45,750 nt of DNA from Clostridiales bacterium. Its GTDB lineage: Bacteria > Bacillota > Clostridia > Saccharofermentanales > Saccharofermentanaceae. The position numbers and the translations under genes are program-made. Shown here piece by piece: positions 25,830 through 34,087 of this stretch. Location of the stretch: contig JAGCXQ010000051.1 of the NCBI GenBank assembly GCA_017961235.1, positions 1-45,750 on the forward strand, written 5' to 3'. The notes under the pieces were generated by a model, which saw only the letters and a program-made list of their open reading frames with translations, was not told where the DNA came from and made no database searches. Positions within the stretch are counted from its first letter, which is position 1. Every line of letters begins with the position of its first letter.

Positions 25830-26093
25830 TTATCCGATCAGGCGGATCATGAACCGGTCAAATGGCACTTTATTATCGGAAAACTGGTCTTCGAAGAATG
25901 TCGTCTGATGGAACTGCGCAAACTCCCTGGTGTTTTTCGACAGCCATAACGGAAACGGGACATTCATCTCCCGGCAGAGCTGCACTAGTGCCTCGTCGAG
26001 TTCTTTTACAAAGGAAACTCCATCGTGCGAATGGTCCACCACGTGCATCTGCAGCACCACATTCATCTTGAAAGTCTTGCCTTCCAGTTTCAT
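25830..26093 (-). CDS. Small conserved-looking protein of unknown function
   Basis: 87 residues, not recognised. No signal peptide, membrane helix or cysteine. The composition is that of a folded soluble protein, with a hydrophobic N-terminal strand (KMNVVLQMHVV), a helix (VKELDEALVQLCREMNVPFP), and an aromatic C-terminal half rich in Phe (WLSKNTREFAQFHQTTFFED). It lies 23 bases upstream of rqcP in the same direction and has a TATAAT element upstream, so rqcP may be in its transcript. A role in translation quality control or division would be speculation. Confidence 0.65.
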   Translation of the reverse strand: MKLEGKTFKMNVVLQMHVVDHSHDGVSFVKELDEALVQLCREMNVPFPLWLSKNTREFAQFHQTTFFEDQFSDNKVPFDRFMIRLIG

Positions 26094-26127
26094 TTTCCAT
26101 CTCTCCTGATCTTTGTCTTCACGGCTC

Positions 26128-26133
26128 TATTAT
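26128..26133 (-). promoter_or_regulatory. -10 element before the 87-residue gene
   Basis: TATAAT on the minus strand, 34 bases before the ATG at 26093. The -35 region at 17 bases (TACCAC) is poor, so the promoter is only tentative. Confidence 0.4.
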
Positions 26134-26232
26134 ACTCTTTTCAACCATTTCGTGGTATTCTGTTGTTACAATGAGGGAGAATCGGGTTTTCAAGGACGAA
26201 TTCCCCGGAAAGGATAGTATCGGTCAAAGATC

Positions 26233-27114
26233 ATGAAACACGTATATGATCCAAACGCCAAGCGCGAAATCATATCCCGCACGCTCGACCGCAGGTACCC
26301 TATCACGTACCCGCATCCGAAGAAAGTGCCGATCCAGCTGATCCTTAACGGAAACAGTGTGCGTATCCGTGTGTTTGTCCGCTACTCTTCCAAGATGTTC
26401 CGCTACTACCCGGGAACCAATATCACCTATGCCGATGTCGCAGAGGCCGGCATCCGCAGAAACTGGTCCGGCAAATACCCGATGTCCTGGCTGGAAGACG
26501 ACGGCTATGAGATGTCCCGCGCCCATGCGAGCTATCGTGTGCTGACCCAGGACAATAACCCGTCCGATGAGCAGATGCAGCCGGATCCTTCCTCTGCCCG
26601 TGTGACACTGGAATTCATCCGGTACCAGACTCCGCAGGCGGTAAATGACTATCCCGGCCAGCGCTTCGCGAAGGTCAAGCTGTCTTTTTCCGAAAACCGC
26701 GCCGGCTATGTAACATCTCCGATCTGGCGCTGGGGCTGGGGCTTCTTTAAGTCCTTCCAGTTCGAAGCGTTAACACTGAACTGGTCAAGAAAACATCCAG
26801 GCATCGCTTCGATCCGCCAGAACTCCGACCGTCATGCGTTCCAGCAGGAATGCGCGCATGAATTCGGGCATCTTCTCGGTCTGGGCGATGCGTATGGCGC
26901 AGACTACCGCTTCTATTTCGAGGCACCCGGTACGACGGACTTTATGATGAACCAGAACCGTCAGGTCAACCCGCAGGAACTCGAGATGGTGCTGACTGCA
27001 CACCTTTATAACCGCATGCAGTATTTCCCGAAACAGTTCCACTTCGGCACATACTTCCGCGGCATCCGAAGGAACTATAAGGTAAACCATCCGCCTAAAT
27101 CCAAGAAAAAATGA
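26233..27114 (+). CDS. Metzincin-like zinc metalloprotease without signal peptide
   Basis: 293 residues. The zinc motif is HEFGHLLGLGD (209-219), an HExxHxxGxxD pattern with Asp as third ligand; MMNQ at 238-241 could be the Met-turn about 20 residues further on. The first about 180 residues are beta-rich with many aromatic and basic residues (for example IWRWGWGFFKSFQF) and match no family I recognise. There is no signal peptide, membrane helix or pro-region cysteine, so it would be cytosolic or leave by a non-classical route. It is a single gene between a divergent 87-residue gene and the HD gene. Protease function is inferred from the motif; substrate unknown. Confidence 0.72.
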   Translation: MKHVYDPNAKREIISRTLDRRYPITYPHPKKVPIQLILNGNSVRIRVFVRYSSKMFRYYPGTNITYADVAEAGIRRNWSGKYPMSWLEDDGYEMSRAHASYRVLTQDNNPSDEQMQPDPSSARVTLEFIRYQTPQAVNDYPGQRFAKVKLSFSENRAGYVTSPIWRWGWGFFKSFQFEALTLNWSRKHPGIASIRQNSDRHAFQQECAHEFGHLLGLGDAYGADYRFYFEAPGTTDFMMNQNRQVNPQELEMVLTAHLYNRMQYFPKQFHFGTYFRGIRRNYKVNHPPKSKKK

Positions 27115-27174
27115 ACAACTTGTTAAATTTGCATTTCTATGGGCTCTTTTTGCCTTTTTCAAATGTCTTTGAGG

Positions 27175-27203
27175 TTGTCTGATAATAGAATCCGTTGTAG
27201 AAT
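27175..27203 (+). promoter_or_regulatory. Promoter of the zinc-ribbon/HD gene
   Basis: TTGTCT (27175-27180), 17-base spacer, TAGAAT (27198-27203). The about 75-base leader contains a small AGGAT-GTGA-ATCCT hairpin (about 27234-27248) and ends in a strong AAAGGAGG before the ATG. Confidence 0.55.
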
Positions 27204-27284
27204 AGTCACATAAACATCCCGAAAGGATATGTGAAGGATGTGAATCCTATACAAATATAAGGGTTTACATTAAAGGAGGTTCAT

Positions 27285-28097
27285 ATGAAAAAGTGTCCAG
27301 ATTGTGGTATGACGATTGCGAATCAGGCGATCAGATGTCCGAAGTGTAAGTATGATTTTACAGACGGTCAGGGAAACGTACAGGGTGTTCCCACAACTTC
27401 ATCTTCTTCCGGCAGCGGCGTAGTTGCTAAAGGATCTGTAGTTGGAGCGATCATGCCGATGATCATGGTCACAAAGGATAATGTTGATGAGCTTTATGCA
27501 GACCTTAAGTCGAAGATCATCAAGAGAAAGACCGAGTTCGATCACTTTATCGATTTCCTCGAGAACCGTACTTCCTGGCTGACAGCTCCGGCTGAGCTCG
27601 AAGGACCTCTCGCATTTGAAAAGGGTCTTCTTATCCACTCCGTTGGTGTTGCCAAGCAGCTCCTCCGCATCAAGGATACCCTGATGCCGCAGCTCGATGA
27701 CGAGTCCGCGATCATCATGGCTCTCTTCCACGATGTCGGCAAGGTCGGCGTTGAGGGCAAGCCTCTCTTCCTTCTCGAAGAAAAGACAACTACTTCCACA
27801 CTGGGTCTGTCCTTCGGCGGACGCTCCCTCTCCGTGGCTCCTACATACACGATCAACCCGAAGCTCGTTCACATGAGCGTAGGCGTAAGATCTCTGTTCC
27901 TGGTATCCCAGTACATGCTCCTGTCTGACGACGAAGCACAGGCGATCTCTTATCAGGGCGATATGGAGCTTGTTGACGGTAAGGAGAATCCGTACACCAT
28001 GGTCCTTCAGACTGCAAACAAATGGCAGACCAAGATCTATGAGAACGAAGAAGTCGTTAAGCAGTACAACTTCTCCGCTTCCGTAGCTAAAGACTAA
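27285..28097 (+). CDS. Zinc-ribbon plus HD-domain protein
   Basis: 270 residues. The N-terminal zinc ribbon has C4, C7, C18 and C21 (KKCPDCGMTIA and RCPKCKYDF). A Gly/Ser/Val spacer follows, then an HD-type domain (about 85-260): H118 in LIHSVGVAK and the H149-D150 pair in ALFHDVGKVG, as in metal-dependent phosphohydrolases. The pattern suggests cleavage of a nucleotide or other phosphoester, but the substrate is unknown. Strong Shine-Dalgarno, own promoter and terminator make it a single-gene unit. Codon use is quite biased, hinting at good expression. Confidence 0.8.
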   Translation: MKKCPDCGMTIANQAIRCPKCKYDFTDGQGNVQGVPTTSSSSGSGVVAKGSVVGAIMPMIMVTKDNVDELYADLKSKIIKRKTEFDHFIDFLENRTSWLTAPAELEGPLAFEKGLLIHSVGVAKQLLRIKDTLMPQLDDESAIIMALFHDVGKVGVEGKPLFLLEEKTTTSTLGLSFGGRSLSVAPTYTINPKLVHMSVGVRSLFLVSQYMLLSDDEAQAISYQGDMELVDGKENPYTMVLQTANKWQTKIYENEEVVKQYNFSASVAKD

Positions 28098-28128
28098 TAT
28101 TTCTTCAGTTTCTTTTTCCTTTCTTTTT

Positions 28129-28167
28129 CACCCCGGTGTTTCTCCTTTCTCACCGGGGTGTTTTTTT
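28129..28167 (+). terminator. Intrinsic terminator after the HD gene
   Basis: CACCCCGGTG (28129-28138) pairs with CACCGGGGTG (28151-28160), a perfect 10-bp stem with a 12-base loop, followed by seven T (28161-28167). Confidence 0.95.
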
Positions 28168-28336
28168 GTCTGATTTTGCAAGAACCGTGTTTTCATCCTT
28201 CATTTTTTGACGTTTTCTCCCGTTTTTTGCGCTTTGCCGCCATTCCCCTTATCCCCTCTCAATTTTCTTTGCGGAAAGCACTTTTTTACGCAAATGAAAA
28301 TCGTTTAATTTCGGGCATTTTCGGCGATTATTTCAG

Positions 28337-28365
28337 TTGTATTTCAATGGGATTTGTGCTAATAT
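28337..28365 (+). promoter_or_regulatory. Promoter of pckG
   Basis: TTGTAT (28337-28342), 17-base spacer with a TGn extension, TAATAT (28360-28365), giving a leader of about 115 bases. The stretch between the HD terminator and this promoter is AT-rich with no gene; it includes one near-match of the dispersed motif (GAAAGCACTT at 28274-28283). Confidence 0.6.
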
Positions 28366-28489
28366 TTTTAGTGATCGCGGTTTCAGGTGCGAATAGTTAC
28401 CCCATGCTAACGCGATCAAGCCCAAACTAATCCAAAGTATGCCCCCGCATACCGAAAATAAGGATTAAAAATCGGAAGGAGTAATGCAT

Positions 28490-30289
28490 ATGACAACAAA
28501 TGTTAAACTGCAGAACTGGGTTGAAGAAATCGCAAAGATGACTCAGCCTGACGCGATCCGCTGGATTGAAGGTACTGAAGCAGAGAAGCAGGAACTGCTC
28601 GACGCAATGGTAGCCAGCGGCATGGCAACAAAACTTAATGAGGCAAAACATCCGGGTTGCTATCTTTTCAGATCCGATCCGTCTGACGTTGCCCGTGTTG
28701 AAGGCCGTACCTACATCGCTTCCAAGAGCGAAGATGATGCCGGCCCGACGAACAACTGGATCGATCCTGTTGAGCTGAAGAAGACTCTCACAGAGCTCTC
28801 CACAGGCTGCATGCACGGCCGTACAATGTACGTTATCCCGTTCTCCATGGGTCCTGTAGGTTCCCCGATCTCCAAGATCGGTATCGAGCTCACTGATAGT
28901 GCATACGTTGTTGTCAACATGATGATCATGACCCGTGTAGGTAACGCTGTTCTTGAGCAGCTCGGATCTGACGGCGAGTTCATCCCTTGCATCCACTCTG
29001 TCGGTTCTCCGCTGGAGAATGGCGCTAAGGATCAGACAACATGGCCTTGCGCTCCGATGGACAAGAAGTATATCGCTCACTTCCCGGAAGAGAAGCTCAT
29101 CTGGTCCTTTGGTTCCGGTTACGGCGGAAACGCTCTTCTCGGTAAGAAGTGCTTCGCTCTCCGTATCGCTTCCGTTCTCGCTCGTGAAGAAGGCTGGCTG
29201 GCTGAGCACATGCTCATCTTAAAGCTCACAGATCCGAACGGCAACGTTAAGCACATCTGCGGCGCTTTCCCGTCTGCTTGCGGTAAGACCAACCTGGCAA
29301 TGCTCGTTCCGACCATCCCGGGCTGGAAAGTACAGACACTCGGCGACGATATCGCTTGGATGAAGTTCGGCGCTGACGGACGTCTCCACGCTCTCAATCC
29401 GGAAGCTGGTTTCTTCGGTGTTGCTCCGGGAACATCCATGGAGTCCAACCCGAACGCTATGCTCAGTGCTCAGAAGAACACGATCTTCACAAACTGCGCT
29501 CTCACAGACGATGGCGACATCTGGTGGGAAGGCATCGGCTACGATGCTCCGGCACACCTCATCGACTGGCAGGGCAAGGACTGGACACCGGATTCCGGCG
29601 AAGTTGCTGCGCATAAGAACGCTCGTTTCACAGCTCCGGCTAAGCAGTGCCCGGTTATCGCTCCGGATTGGGAAGATCCGAACGGTGTTGCTGTTGACGC
29701 TATCCTCGTTGGTGGCCGTCGTAAGACAACTATCCCGCTGGTTCACCAGAGCTTCAACTGGAACCACGGTATCTTCATGGGTGCTATCATGGGTTCCGAG
29801 ATCACCGCTGCTGTTATCTCCGATAAGGTAGGCCAGGTTCGTCGTGATCCGTTCGCTATGCTCCCGTTCATCGGTTATCACGTAGGTGATTATCTCCAGC
29901 ACTGGCTCGACATCGGTAAGGCTACCGACGCTGACAAGCTGCCGAAGATCTTCTATGTTAACTGGTTCAGAAAGTCCGAAGACGGCAAGTGGCTGTGGCC
30001 GGGCTACGGCGATAACAGCCGTGTTCTGAAGTGGATCGTTGAGCGCTGCTCCGGTGAGGGCAAGGCTGTTGAGACTCCGATCGGATATCTCCCGACAGTT
30101 GATGCTATCGACCGTACAGGCCTTGACAGCGTAACAGACGCTGACATGGAAGAGCTGCTCACAGTCAACAAGGAAGAGTGGAAAGCAGAAGCTAAGTCCA
30201 TCCGTGCACACTTCGAGTCCTATGGTCCGAAGATGCCGAAGGAACTCTTCGCTGAGCTCGACGCTCTCGAGGCTCGTCTTAACGCTTAA
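28490..30289 (+). CDS. pckG: Phosphoenolpyruvate carboxykinase (GTP)
   Basis: 599 residues, the GTP-using family. It interconverts oxaloacetate and phosphoenolpyruvate; in anaerobic fermenters it often runs toward oxaloacetate, feeding succinate or amino-acid synthesis. The P-loop with the mobile active cysteine is [13 protein letters not shown] (260-272, C264), and the substrate segment [15 protein letters not shown] is at 206-220. An ATG six bases earlier exists, but AAGGAG is only two bases from it and eight from the ATG at 28490, so the second is chosen. Codon bias is very strong (CTC, GCT, GTT), indicating high expression. Confidence 0.97.
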   Translation: MTTNVKLQNWVEEIAKMTQPDAIRWIEGTEAEKQELLDAMVASGMATKLNEAKHPGCYLFRSDPSDVARVEGRTYIASKSEDDAGPTNNWIDPVELKKTLTELSTGCMHGRTMYVIPFSMGPVGSPISKIGIELTDSAYVVVNMMIMTRVGNAVLEQLGSDGEFIPCIHSVGSPLENGAKDQTTWPCAPMDKKYIAHFPEEKLIWSFGSGYGGNALLGKKCFALRIASVLAREEGWLAEHMLILKLTDPNGNVKHICGAFPSACGKTNLAMLVPTIPGWKVQTLGDDIAWMKFGADGRLHALNPEAGFFGVAPGTSMESNPNAMLSAQKNTIFTNCALTDDGDIWWEGIGYDAPAHLIDWQGKDWTPDSGEVAAHKNARFTAPAKQCPVIAPDWEDPNGVAVDAILVGGRRKTTIPLVHQSFNWNHGIFMGAIMGSEITAAVISDKVGQVRRDPFAMLPFIGYHVGDYLQHWLDIGKATDADKLPKIFYVNWFRKSEDGKWLWPGYGDNSRVLKWIVERCSGEGKAVETPIGYLPTVDAIDRTGLDSVTDADMEELLTVNKEEWKAEAKSIRAHFESYGPKMPKELFAELDALEARLNA

Positions 30290-30310
30290 GGTTCAAAAGC
30301 ATGAGATAAC

Positions 30311-30345
30311 AAAAGGCCGTCTCCTCGGAGGCGGCCTTTTTGTAT
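30311..30345 (+). terminator. Intrinsic terminator after pckG
   Basis: AAAAGGCCGTCTCC (30311-30324) pairs with GGAGGCGGCCTTTT (30327-30340) with one T-G pair and a tight loop, ending in T5 at 30337-30341. A-rich flanks on the other side mean it may also end the convergent lipoprotein gene. Confidence 0.93.
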
Positions 30346-30360
30346 CTATCGAAGTTGTTA

Positions 30361-31062
30361 TCAGTGGCCCATCGTCCACTTTCCATCCGAAAGCAATACA
30401 GTCATCTTTCTTTCGGCCGGATCCTGCACCACACTATCTACTCTGATCGTCAGCTGTACGGTATTATCCTCACCCTTCTGCACGTCGATCTTGATATGAC
30501 CTGTCCTCTTCGTTCTGGTCTCATCCGGATCGACAAAGACATTTGCATCCGTCCATTCTTCCTGTATCTTATATTCCAGTGCCCTCTTCTCTTTTTCCGA
30601 AAGGAAGTCATCTCCGGAGAAAGTGATCTCCCACCTCGCCACTTCTTCAGGTGTCGCGGACGGGAACATACCGGAGATCAGGGATCCCAGGAACTCGACG
30701 CTGTTGGCGTCAACTCCGGTTACACGGATAGAGGAAACGCCGGAGAACTGCGCCGGATAGGTCTCGAGGATATATCCGTCATATTCGAGGGATACCAGCA
30801 TACCCGGCTCAAGATCTGTTGCCGTTGCCGACTTGCCGTTCAGGTCGAAGATCGGCTGTGCGGCTGCATTAAATGTATAAAGAGTAGTATTCGAGCCCTG
30901 CGTCATGATGGAATAGCAGATCTGATTCTTCTTATAGACGATCTCCAGATCGACTTTCGTGGCAGGCTTTGTCTCCTTCGCATTCGTCGGGGACTGGCAT
31001 GCGGTGCATGCAAAAAGAACACACAGTATGACGACAAGACTGCGAAAAAAATGCTTTCTCAT
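30361..31062 (-). CDS. Putative lipoprotein of unknown function
   Basis: 233 residues. The N-terminus MRKHFFRSLVVILCVLFACTACQ is a basic, hydrophobic lipoprotein-type signal with candidate lipidated cysteines at 19 or 22. Neither lipobox is perfect (LFAC or CTAC). The mature part (about 30-233) is beta-rich with a DLEPGMLVSLEYDGYI segment resembling small OB-like domains in Firmicute lipoproteins, and a later part with IKIDVQKGEDNTVQLTIRVD. No enzyme motif is visible. AAGGAGAG precedes the ATG. It is a single gene with its own promoter. Confidence 0.75.
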   Translation of the reverse strand: MRKHFFRSLVVILCVLFACTACQSPTNAKETKPATKVDLEIVYKKNQICYSIMTQGSNTTLYTFNAAAQPIFDLNGKSATATDLEPGMLVSLEYDGYILETYPAQFSGVSSIRVTGVDANSVEFLGSLISGMFPSATPEEVARWEITFSGDDFLSEKEKRALEYKIQEEWTDANVFVDPDETRTKRTGHIKIDVQKGEDNTVQLTIRVDSVVQDPAERKMTVLLSDGKWTMGH

Positions 31063-31106
31063 ATAGTCTCTCCTTAAATAGCATTCATCCCCATTAAACT
31101 ATTACT

Positions 31107-31134
31107 TTTATAGTGTATCTATATATTATTTCAA
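31107..31134 (-). promoter_or_regulatory. Promoter of the lipoprotein gene
   Basis: Minus strand: TTGAAA (31129-31134), 16-base AT-rich spacer, TATAAA (31107-31112), 45 bases before the ATG. Confidence 0.65.
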
Positions 31135-31180
31135 AACTGTGAATGTCCTGTGTAATTCAGATAAAACGCTGAAGACAAGT

Positions 31181-31209
31181 TTGACATATTCCCGTATTCA
31201 TGGCAAAAT
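31181..31209 (+). promoter_or_regulatory. Promoter of tRNA-Gly
   Basis: TTGACA (31181-31186), 17-base spacer, CAAAAT (31204-31209), ending 26 bases before the tRNA. The tRNA-Thr promoter has the same spacing and the same ATGGCAAA block at its -10. Confidence 0.5.
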
Positions 31210-31235
31210 CCGTATGTAGTCCGATAGCAGGATAT

Positions 31236-31309
31236 GCGGGTATAGTTCATCGGTAGAACGTCAGCTTCCCAAGCTGAACAGGAGGGTTCGACTCCCTTTA
31301 TCCGCTCCA
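31236..31309 (+). tRNA. tRNA-Gly (anticodon CCC)
   Basis: 74 nt including encoded CCA. The acceptor GCGGGTA pairs with TATCCGC (one G-U), the D arm has GTTC and GAAC with CATCGGTA loop, and the anticodon stem TCAGC/GCTGA encloses TTCCCAA, giving anticodon CCC at 31269-31271. The T arm GAGGG-TTCGACT-CCCTT is complete. It reads GGG codons. Confidence 0.95.
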
Positions 31310-31313
31310 GAAA

Positions 31314-31352
31314 ACAGCTCCGGGAAAGCGTCATATCCTTTTCCGGAGCTGT
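31314..31352 (+). other. Hairpin after tRNA-Gly
   Basis: ACAGCTCCGG (31314-31323) pairs with CCGGAGCTGT (31343-31352), extended by GAAA/TTTTC. Only CCTATTC follows, so it is at best a weak terminator; it begins five bases after the tRNA and may aid 3' processing or termination. Confidence 0.5.
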
Positions 31353-31408
31353 CCTATTCAGATCTCCTCTCAGATTCCCTATTTTCCACGCCGGAACGCT
31401 TTTATATC

Positions 31409-31437
31409 TTGACTTTTTTCTTTATAGATGGCAAACT
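31409..31437 (+). promoter_or_regulatory. Promoter of tRNA-Thr
   Basis: TTGACT (31409-31414), 17-base spacer, CAAACT (31432-31437), 30 bases before the tRNA. It shares the ATGGCAAA block and GTATGT downstream bases with the tRNA-Gly promoter. Confidence 0.45.
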
Positions 31438-31467
31438 GTATGTCGTGCTTCAGAAGTAAGCCGTTAT

Positions 31468-31543
31468 GCCTTTATAGCTCAGTAGGTAGAGCGCATCCAT
31501 GGTAAGGATGAGGTCACCAGTTCGATCCTGGTTAAAGGCTCCA
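31468..31543 (+). tRNA. tRNA-Thr (anticodon GGT)
   Basis: 76 nt including encoded CCA. The acceptor GCCTTTA pairs with TAAAGGC, the D arm is GCTC-AGTAGGTA-GAGC, and the anticodon stem CATCC/GGATG encloses ATGGTAA, giving GGT at 31501-31503 or immediately adjacent. The T arm CCAGTTCGATCCTGG is complete. It reads ACC and ACU codons. Confidence 0.95.
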
Positions 31544-31572
31544 CCATACCGGGGAAGGATCCCCGTGATATA

Positions 31573-31600
31573 GGACGACTCATTACGGGTCGTCCTTTTT
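31573..31600 (+). terminator. Intrinsic terminator after tRNA-Thr
   Basis: GGACGAC (31573-31579) pairs with GTCGTCC (31589-31595), followed by five T (31596-31600). Thirty bases past the tRNA. Confidence 0.92.
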
Positions 31601-31713
31601 GTTTTCTCCCGGTATGCGAAAAGCACTTCCCGGGGAGCCCTTTCGTGAATAAAACGTCATTTCCGAAGCCCATGACATGAATAAACCGTCACACTTTTCC
31701 GAAATCACTGTGC

Positions 31714-31719
31714 TACAAT
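31714..31719 (+). promoter_or_regulatory. Extended -10 promoter element before the sirtuin gene
   Basis: TACAAT (31714-31719) preceded by TGC forms an extended -10; no good -35 is visible at 31691-31696 (ACACTT). It lies 35 bases before the chosen ATG and overlaps an alternative upstream ATG, which argues against that earlier start. Confidence 0.45.
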
Positions 31720-31753
31720 GAATTCAGATCGAGAGAAAGGGTGTGGTACGATC

Positions 31754-32497
31754 ATGGCTTCTTTTGAAGAGAGATTACAGAAACTTCAGAGTATCCTGGA
31801 CGAGGCAAGATCCGTCGTATTCTTCGGCGGTGCCGGTGTATCTACCGAGAGCGGTATCCCGGATTTCCGAAGCAAAGACGGACTTTATAACCAGCACGAC
31901 GTGCAGTTCGACAAGTATCCGCCGGAATATCTTCTCAGCCACAGCTGCCTCTACGATCAGCCGAAAGTTTTCTTTGAATACTACCGTCAGAAAATGGACG
32001 TTCGCACGATTGAACCGAACATCACGCACATCAAGCTGGCCGAGATGGAAAAAGCCGGGAAGCTCACCTGTGTGATCACCCAGAATATAGACGGACTTCA
32101 TCAGAAGGCAGGTTCCAAAAAAGTATATGAGGTCCATGGTACGACCCAGCGCGTGTACTGTGATCGCTGCGGAAAAGAATATCCTTCGGACATTCTCTTT
32201 ACCTCGACAGAGCCTGTCCCCCACTGTTCCTGCGGCGGCATGCTCCGTCCGGACGTCACACTCTACGAAGAGGGACTCCCGCATGAAGCCTGGGAAAACT
32301 CCATCAATGCGCTCGCAAAAGCAGATGTCTTCATCATCGGAGGCACGTCGCTTACGGTCTATCCGGCAAATACACTGACAAACTATTTCCGCGGGAAACA
32401 CCTGATCATCATGAATAGAGACGAGACCGCTCAAGACCGATATGCCGAGATCGTTTTTCACGAGGGACTCGGAGAGATCTTCTCTAAGCTACACTGA
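31754..32497 (+). CDS. cobB: NAD-dependent protein deacylase, Sir2 family
   Basis: 247 residues, standard sirtuin length. NAD site GAGVSTESGIPDFRS (26-40), QNIDGLH (110-116), catalytic histidine H129 in VHGT, and a zinc site C136, C139, C158 and C160. It removes acyl groups from lysines, for example on acyl-CoA synthetases. An in-frame ATG at 31718 is rejected because it would lie in the promoter and has no ribosome-binding site. The gene heads a co-directional group with two amidase genes. Confidence 0.94.
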   Translation: MASFEERLQKLQSILDEARSVVFFGGAGVSTESGIPDFRSKDGLYNQHDVQFDKYPPEYLLSHSCLYDQPKVFFEYYRQKMDVRTIEPNITHIKLAEMEKAGKLTCVITQNIDGLHQKAGSKKVYEVHGTTQRVYCDRCGKEYPSDILFTSTEPVPHCSCGGMLRPDVTLYEEGLPHEAWENSINALAKADVFIIGGTSLTVYPANTLTNYFRGKHLIIMNRDETAQDRYAEIVFHEGLGEIFSKLH

Positions 32498-32524
32498 TTC
32501 TTTGAAGTAAGAAAGGACATATCC

Positions 32525-33949
32525 ATGAAAAAAGAAAACGCTTCCCCGAAGGAGATGAATCCGGCCGGGGGCTCAGCTTCTAATGCCGAAAAAAAGGAGA
32601 ACTCCAGACTTCTGCGCCGTCTGATGCTCGTAGGAGCCGCCGCAGCTCTGGTATTCGCTTCAGTTGCCGGAACGATCTTCTACCTCAGTAAGACAGGAAA
32701 ACTCGATAAGGTGAAGGCACACTTCTCCTCGTCCTCTTCTTCGTCCCGAGGACTGGGAGAGCGCTCCGCCTCCGGCAAAAAGGGTGAATTCTATATTTCC
32801 TCCAAAGATGAAAGCTCGAATAAAGGTGGAAAGGTCGGCATAAAAAACCAGCCGGTCGCTGAGAAAGACGACGATGACGATGAGCCTTTTATCAATCCAT
32901 ATGCTCTAGGCGAGGATTTCGATATAGATGATCTGAAAGATATCGGTCTTCTCGATGATAACGACGATCCGGATTTTTATGATCCGGAAGATTTCAATGA
33001 TCCTGATACCGAAGCACCGAAGAAAACGCCAAAAGATAAAGGCGGCAAAAAGGGCTCTGACTACTCCCTCCCGGACGATCAGGGAAACTATGACCTTACA
33101 GGATATACCATCATCCTCGATCCGGGTCATGGCGGCCGCGACACCGGCTGTGTATTCCCCTTTGATGCTCCGCAATATAACGAGTGCGACTTCACGCTCC
33201 GTATCGCGAAGCGTATCAAGAGCCAGCTCGAAGCCAGAGGTGCTACCGTATATATGACACGTACCGACAACAGCTGGGTCTCTCTCTATAACCGTATCGC
33301 GCAGACGCACCTGATCTGCCTGGACATCGCGGAAAAAGAAGGAAAACTCCCCTTCTCCAAGGCACGCGCCAATGAGCTGCGCACCCTTCTTCAGACCAGC
33401 ATCGACATCAATGAAGATACCGTTGCATCCGGTGGCATGAGCATCATGGTCGGCTCCGGTGTAGGAGAAGACTTAAATGACCTTTTCGAGATGGAATACA
33501 AACTCGACAAAGTGCTTTTCCTGTCGGTACACCTGAATTCCAGTGAAAACCGCACTCTGCACGGAAACTCGATCTTCTATGTGACAGACGAGTCCGTCAT
33601 CGAGAGTGAGCGCCGTCAGAGACGGGAGAACTCGGAGTTCCAGCGCTCGGACTTCCCGATCCGCGATGAGTACTACGGAAGACACGGCGAAGATAACGAG
33701 CTTCTCGCATGCTGCCTGTACGATAATATCGTCGGAAATATCCCGGAATTCGAGACCAATGCAACTCCGGTAAAAGCAGATAACTATGCCGTATTAAGAG
33801 AGCATGGCCTGACCGGCTGTCTGATCGAGACCGCATTTCTCTCTGATGACAATGACCGCGCGATGCTCCAGCAGGATGAGACCGTCGATTCGATCGCTGT
33901 CTCGGTAAGTGATTCTGTCAAAATGTATTTCATCCAGAAAGGAATCTGA
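32525..33949 (+). CDS. Membrane-anchored N-acetylmuramoyl-L-alanine amidase (Amidase_3), first paralogue
   Basis: 474 residues: basic cytoplasmic N-terminus, transmembrane helix (33-54), a Ser-rich and then very acidic linker (about 66-180, with DDDDDE and DIDDLKDIGLLDDNDD), and a catalytic domain (about 190-474). Zinc and catalytic residues are H201 in LDPGHGG, E219, H335 in SVHLNSS and E434 in LIETAF, so all four are present. It cleaves the lactyl bond between MurNAc and the stem peptide outside the membrane. Between E219 and H335 there is a longer insert than in compact amidases, shared with the next gene. Starts 27 bases after the sirtuin gene; about 22% of the linker is Asp or Glu. Confidence 0.9.
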   Translation: MKKENASPKEMNPAGGSASNAEKKENSRLLRRLMLVGAAAALVFASVAGTIFYLSKTGKLDKVKAHFSSSSSSSRGLGERSASGKKGEFYISSKDESSNKGGKVGIKNQPVAEKDDDDDEPFINPYALGEDFDIDDLKDIGLLDDNDDPDFYDPEDFNDPDTEAPKKTPKDKGGKKGSDYSLPDDQGNYDLTGYTIILDPGHGGRDTGCVFPFDAPQYNECDFTLRIAKRIKSQLEARGATVYMTRTDNSWVSLYNRIAQTHLICLDIAEKEGKLPFSKARANELRTLLQTSIDINEDTVASGGMSIMVGSGVGEDLNDLFEMEYKLDKVLFLSVHLNSSENRTLHGNSIFYVTDESVIESERRQRRENSEFQRSDFPIRDEYYGRHGEDNELLACCLYDNIVGNIPEFETNATPVKADNYAVLREHGLTGCLIETAFLSDDNDRAMLQQDETVDSIAVSVSDSVKMYFIQKGI

Positions 33950-34031
33950 ATATTTTCTTGACGAAGTGATGAAAAAATTGTAAAAACATCGCCTCTTCGT
34001 GGTACTTTGCCAGAAAATGTCGTTTTTGTAA

Positions 34032-34059
34032 TTTACAAAATCCGAGAAAGGCTTATACT
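34032..34059 (+). promoter_or_regulatory. Promoter of the second amidase gene
   Basis: TTTACA (34032-34037), 16-base spacer, TATACT (34054-34059), 28 bases before the ATG at 34088. A second option, TTGACG near 33959 with TAAAAA 17 bases later, is weaker. Confidence 0.6.
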
Positions 34060-34087
34060 TAAAGTGCACGTAAATGAGAGGAATGTC

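Noticed and set aside
28372..28385. Possible catabolite-repression (cre) site downstream of the pckG promoter
   Set aside because: It fits only eight of ten fixed positions with mismatches in the left half, common by chance.
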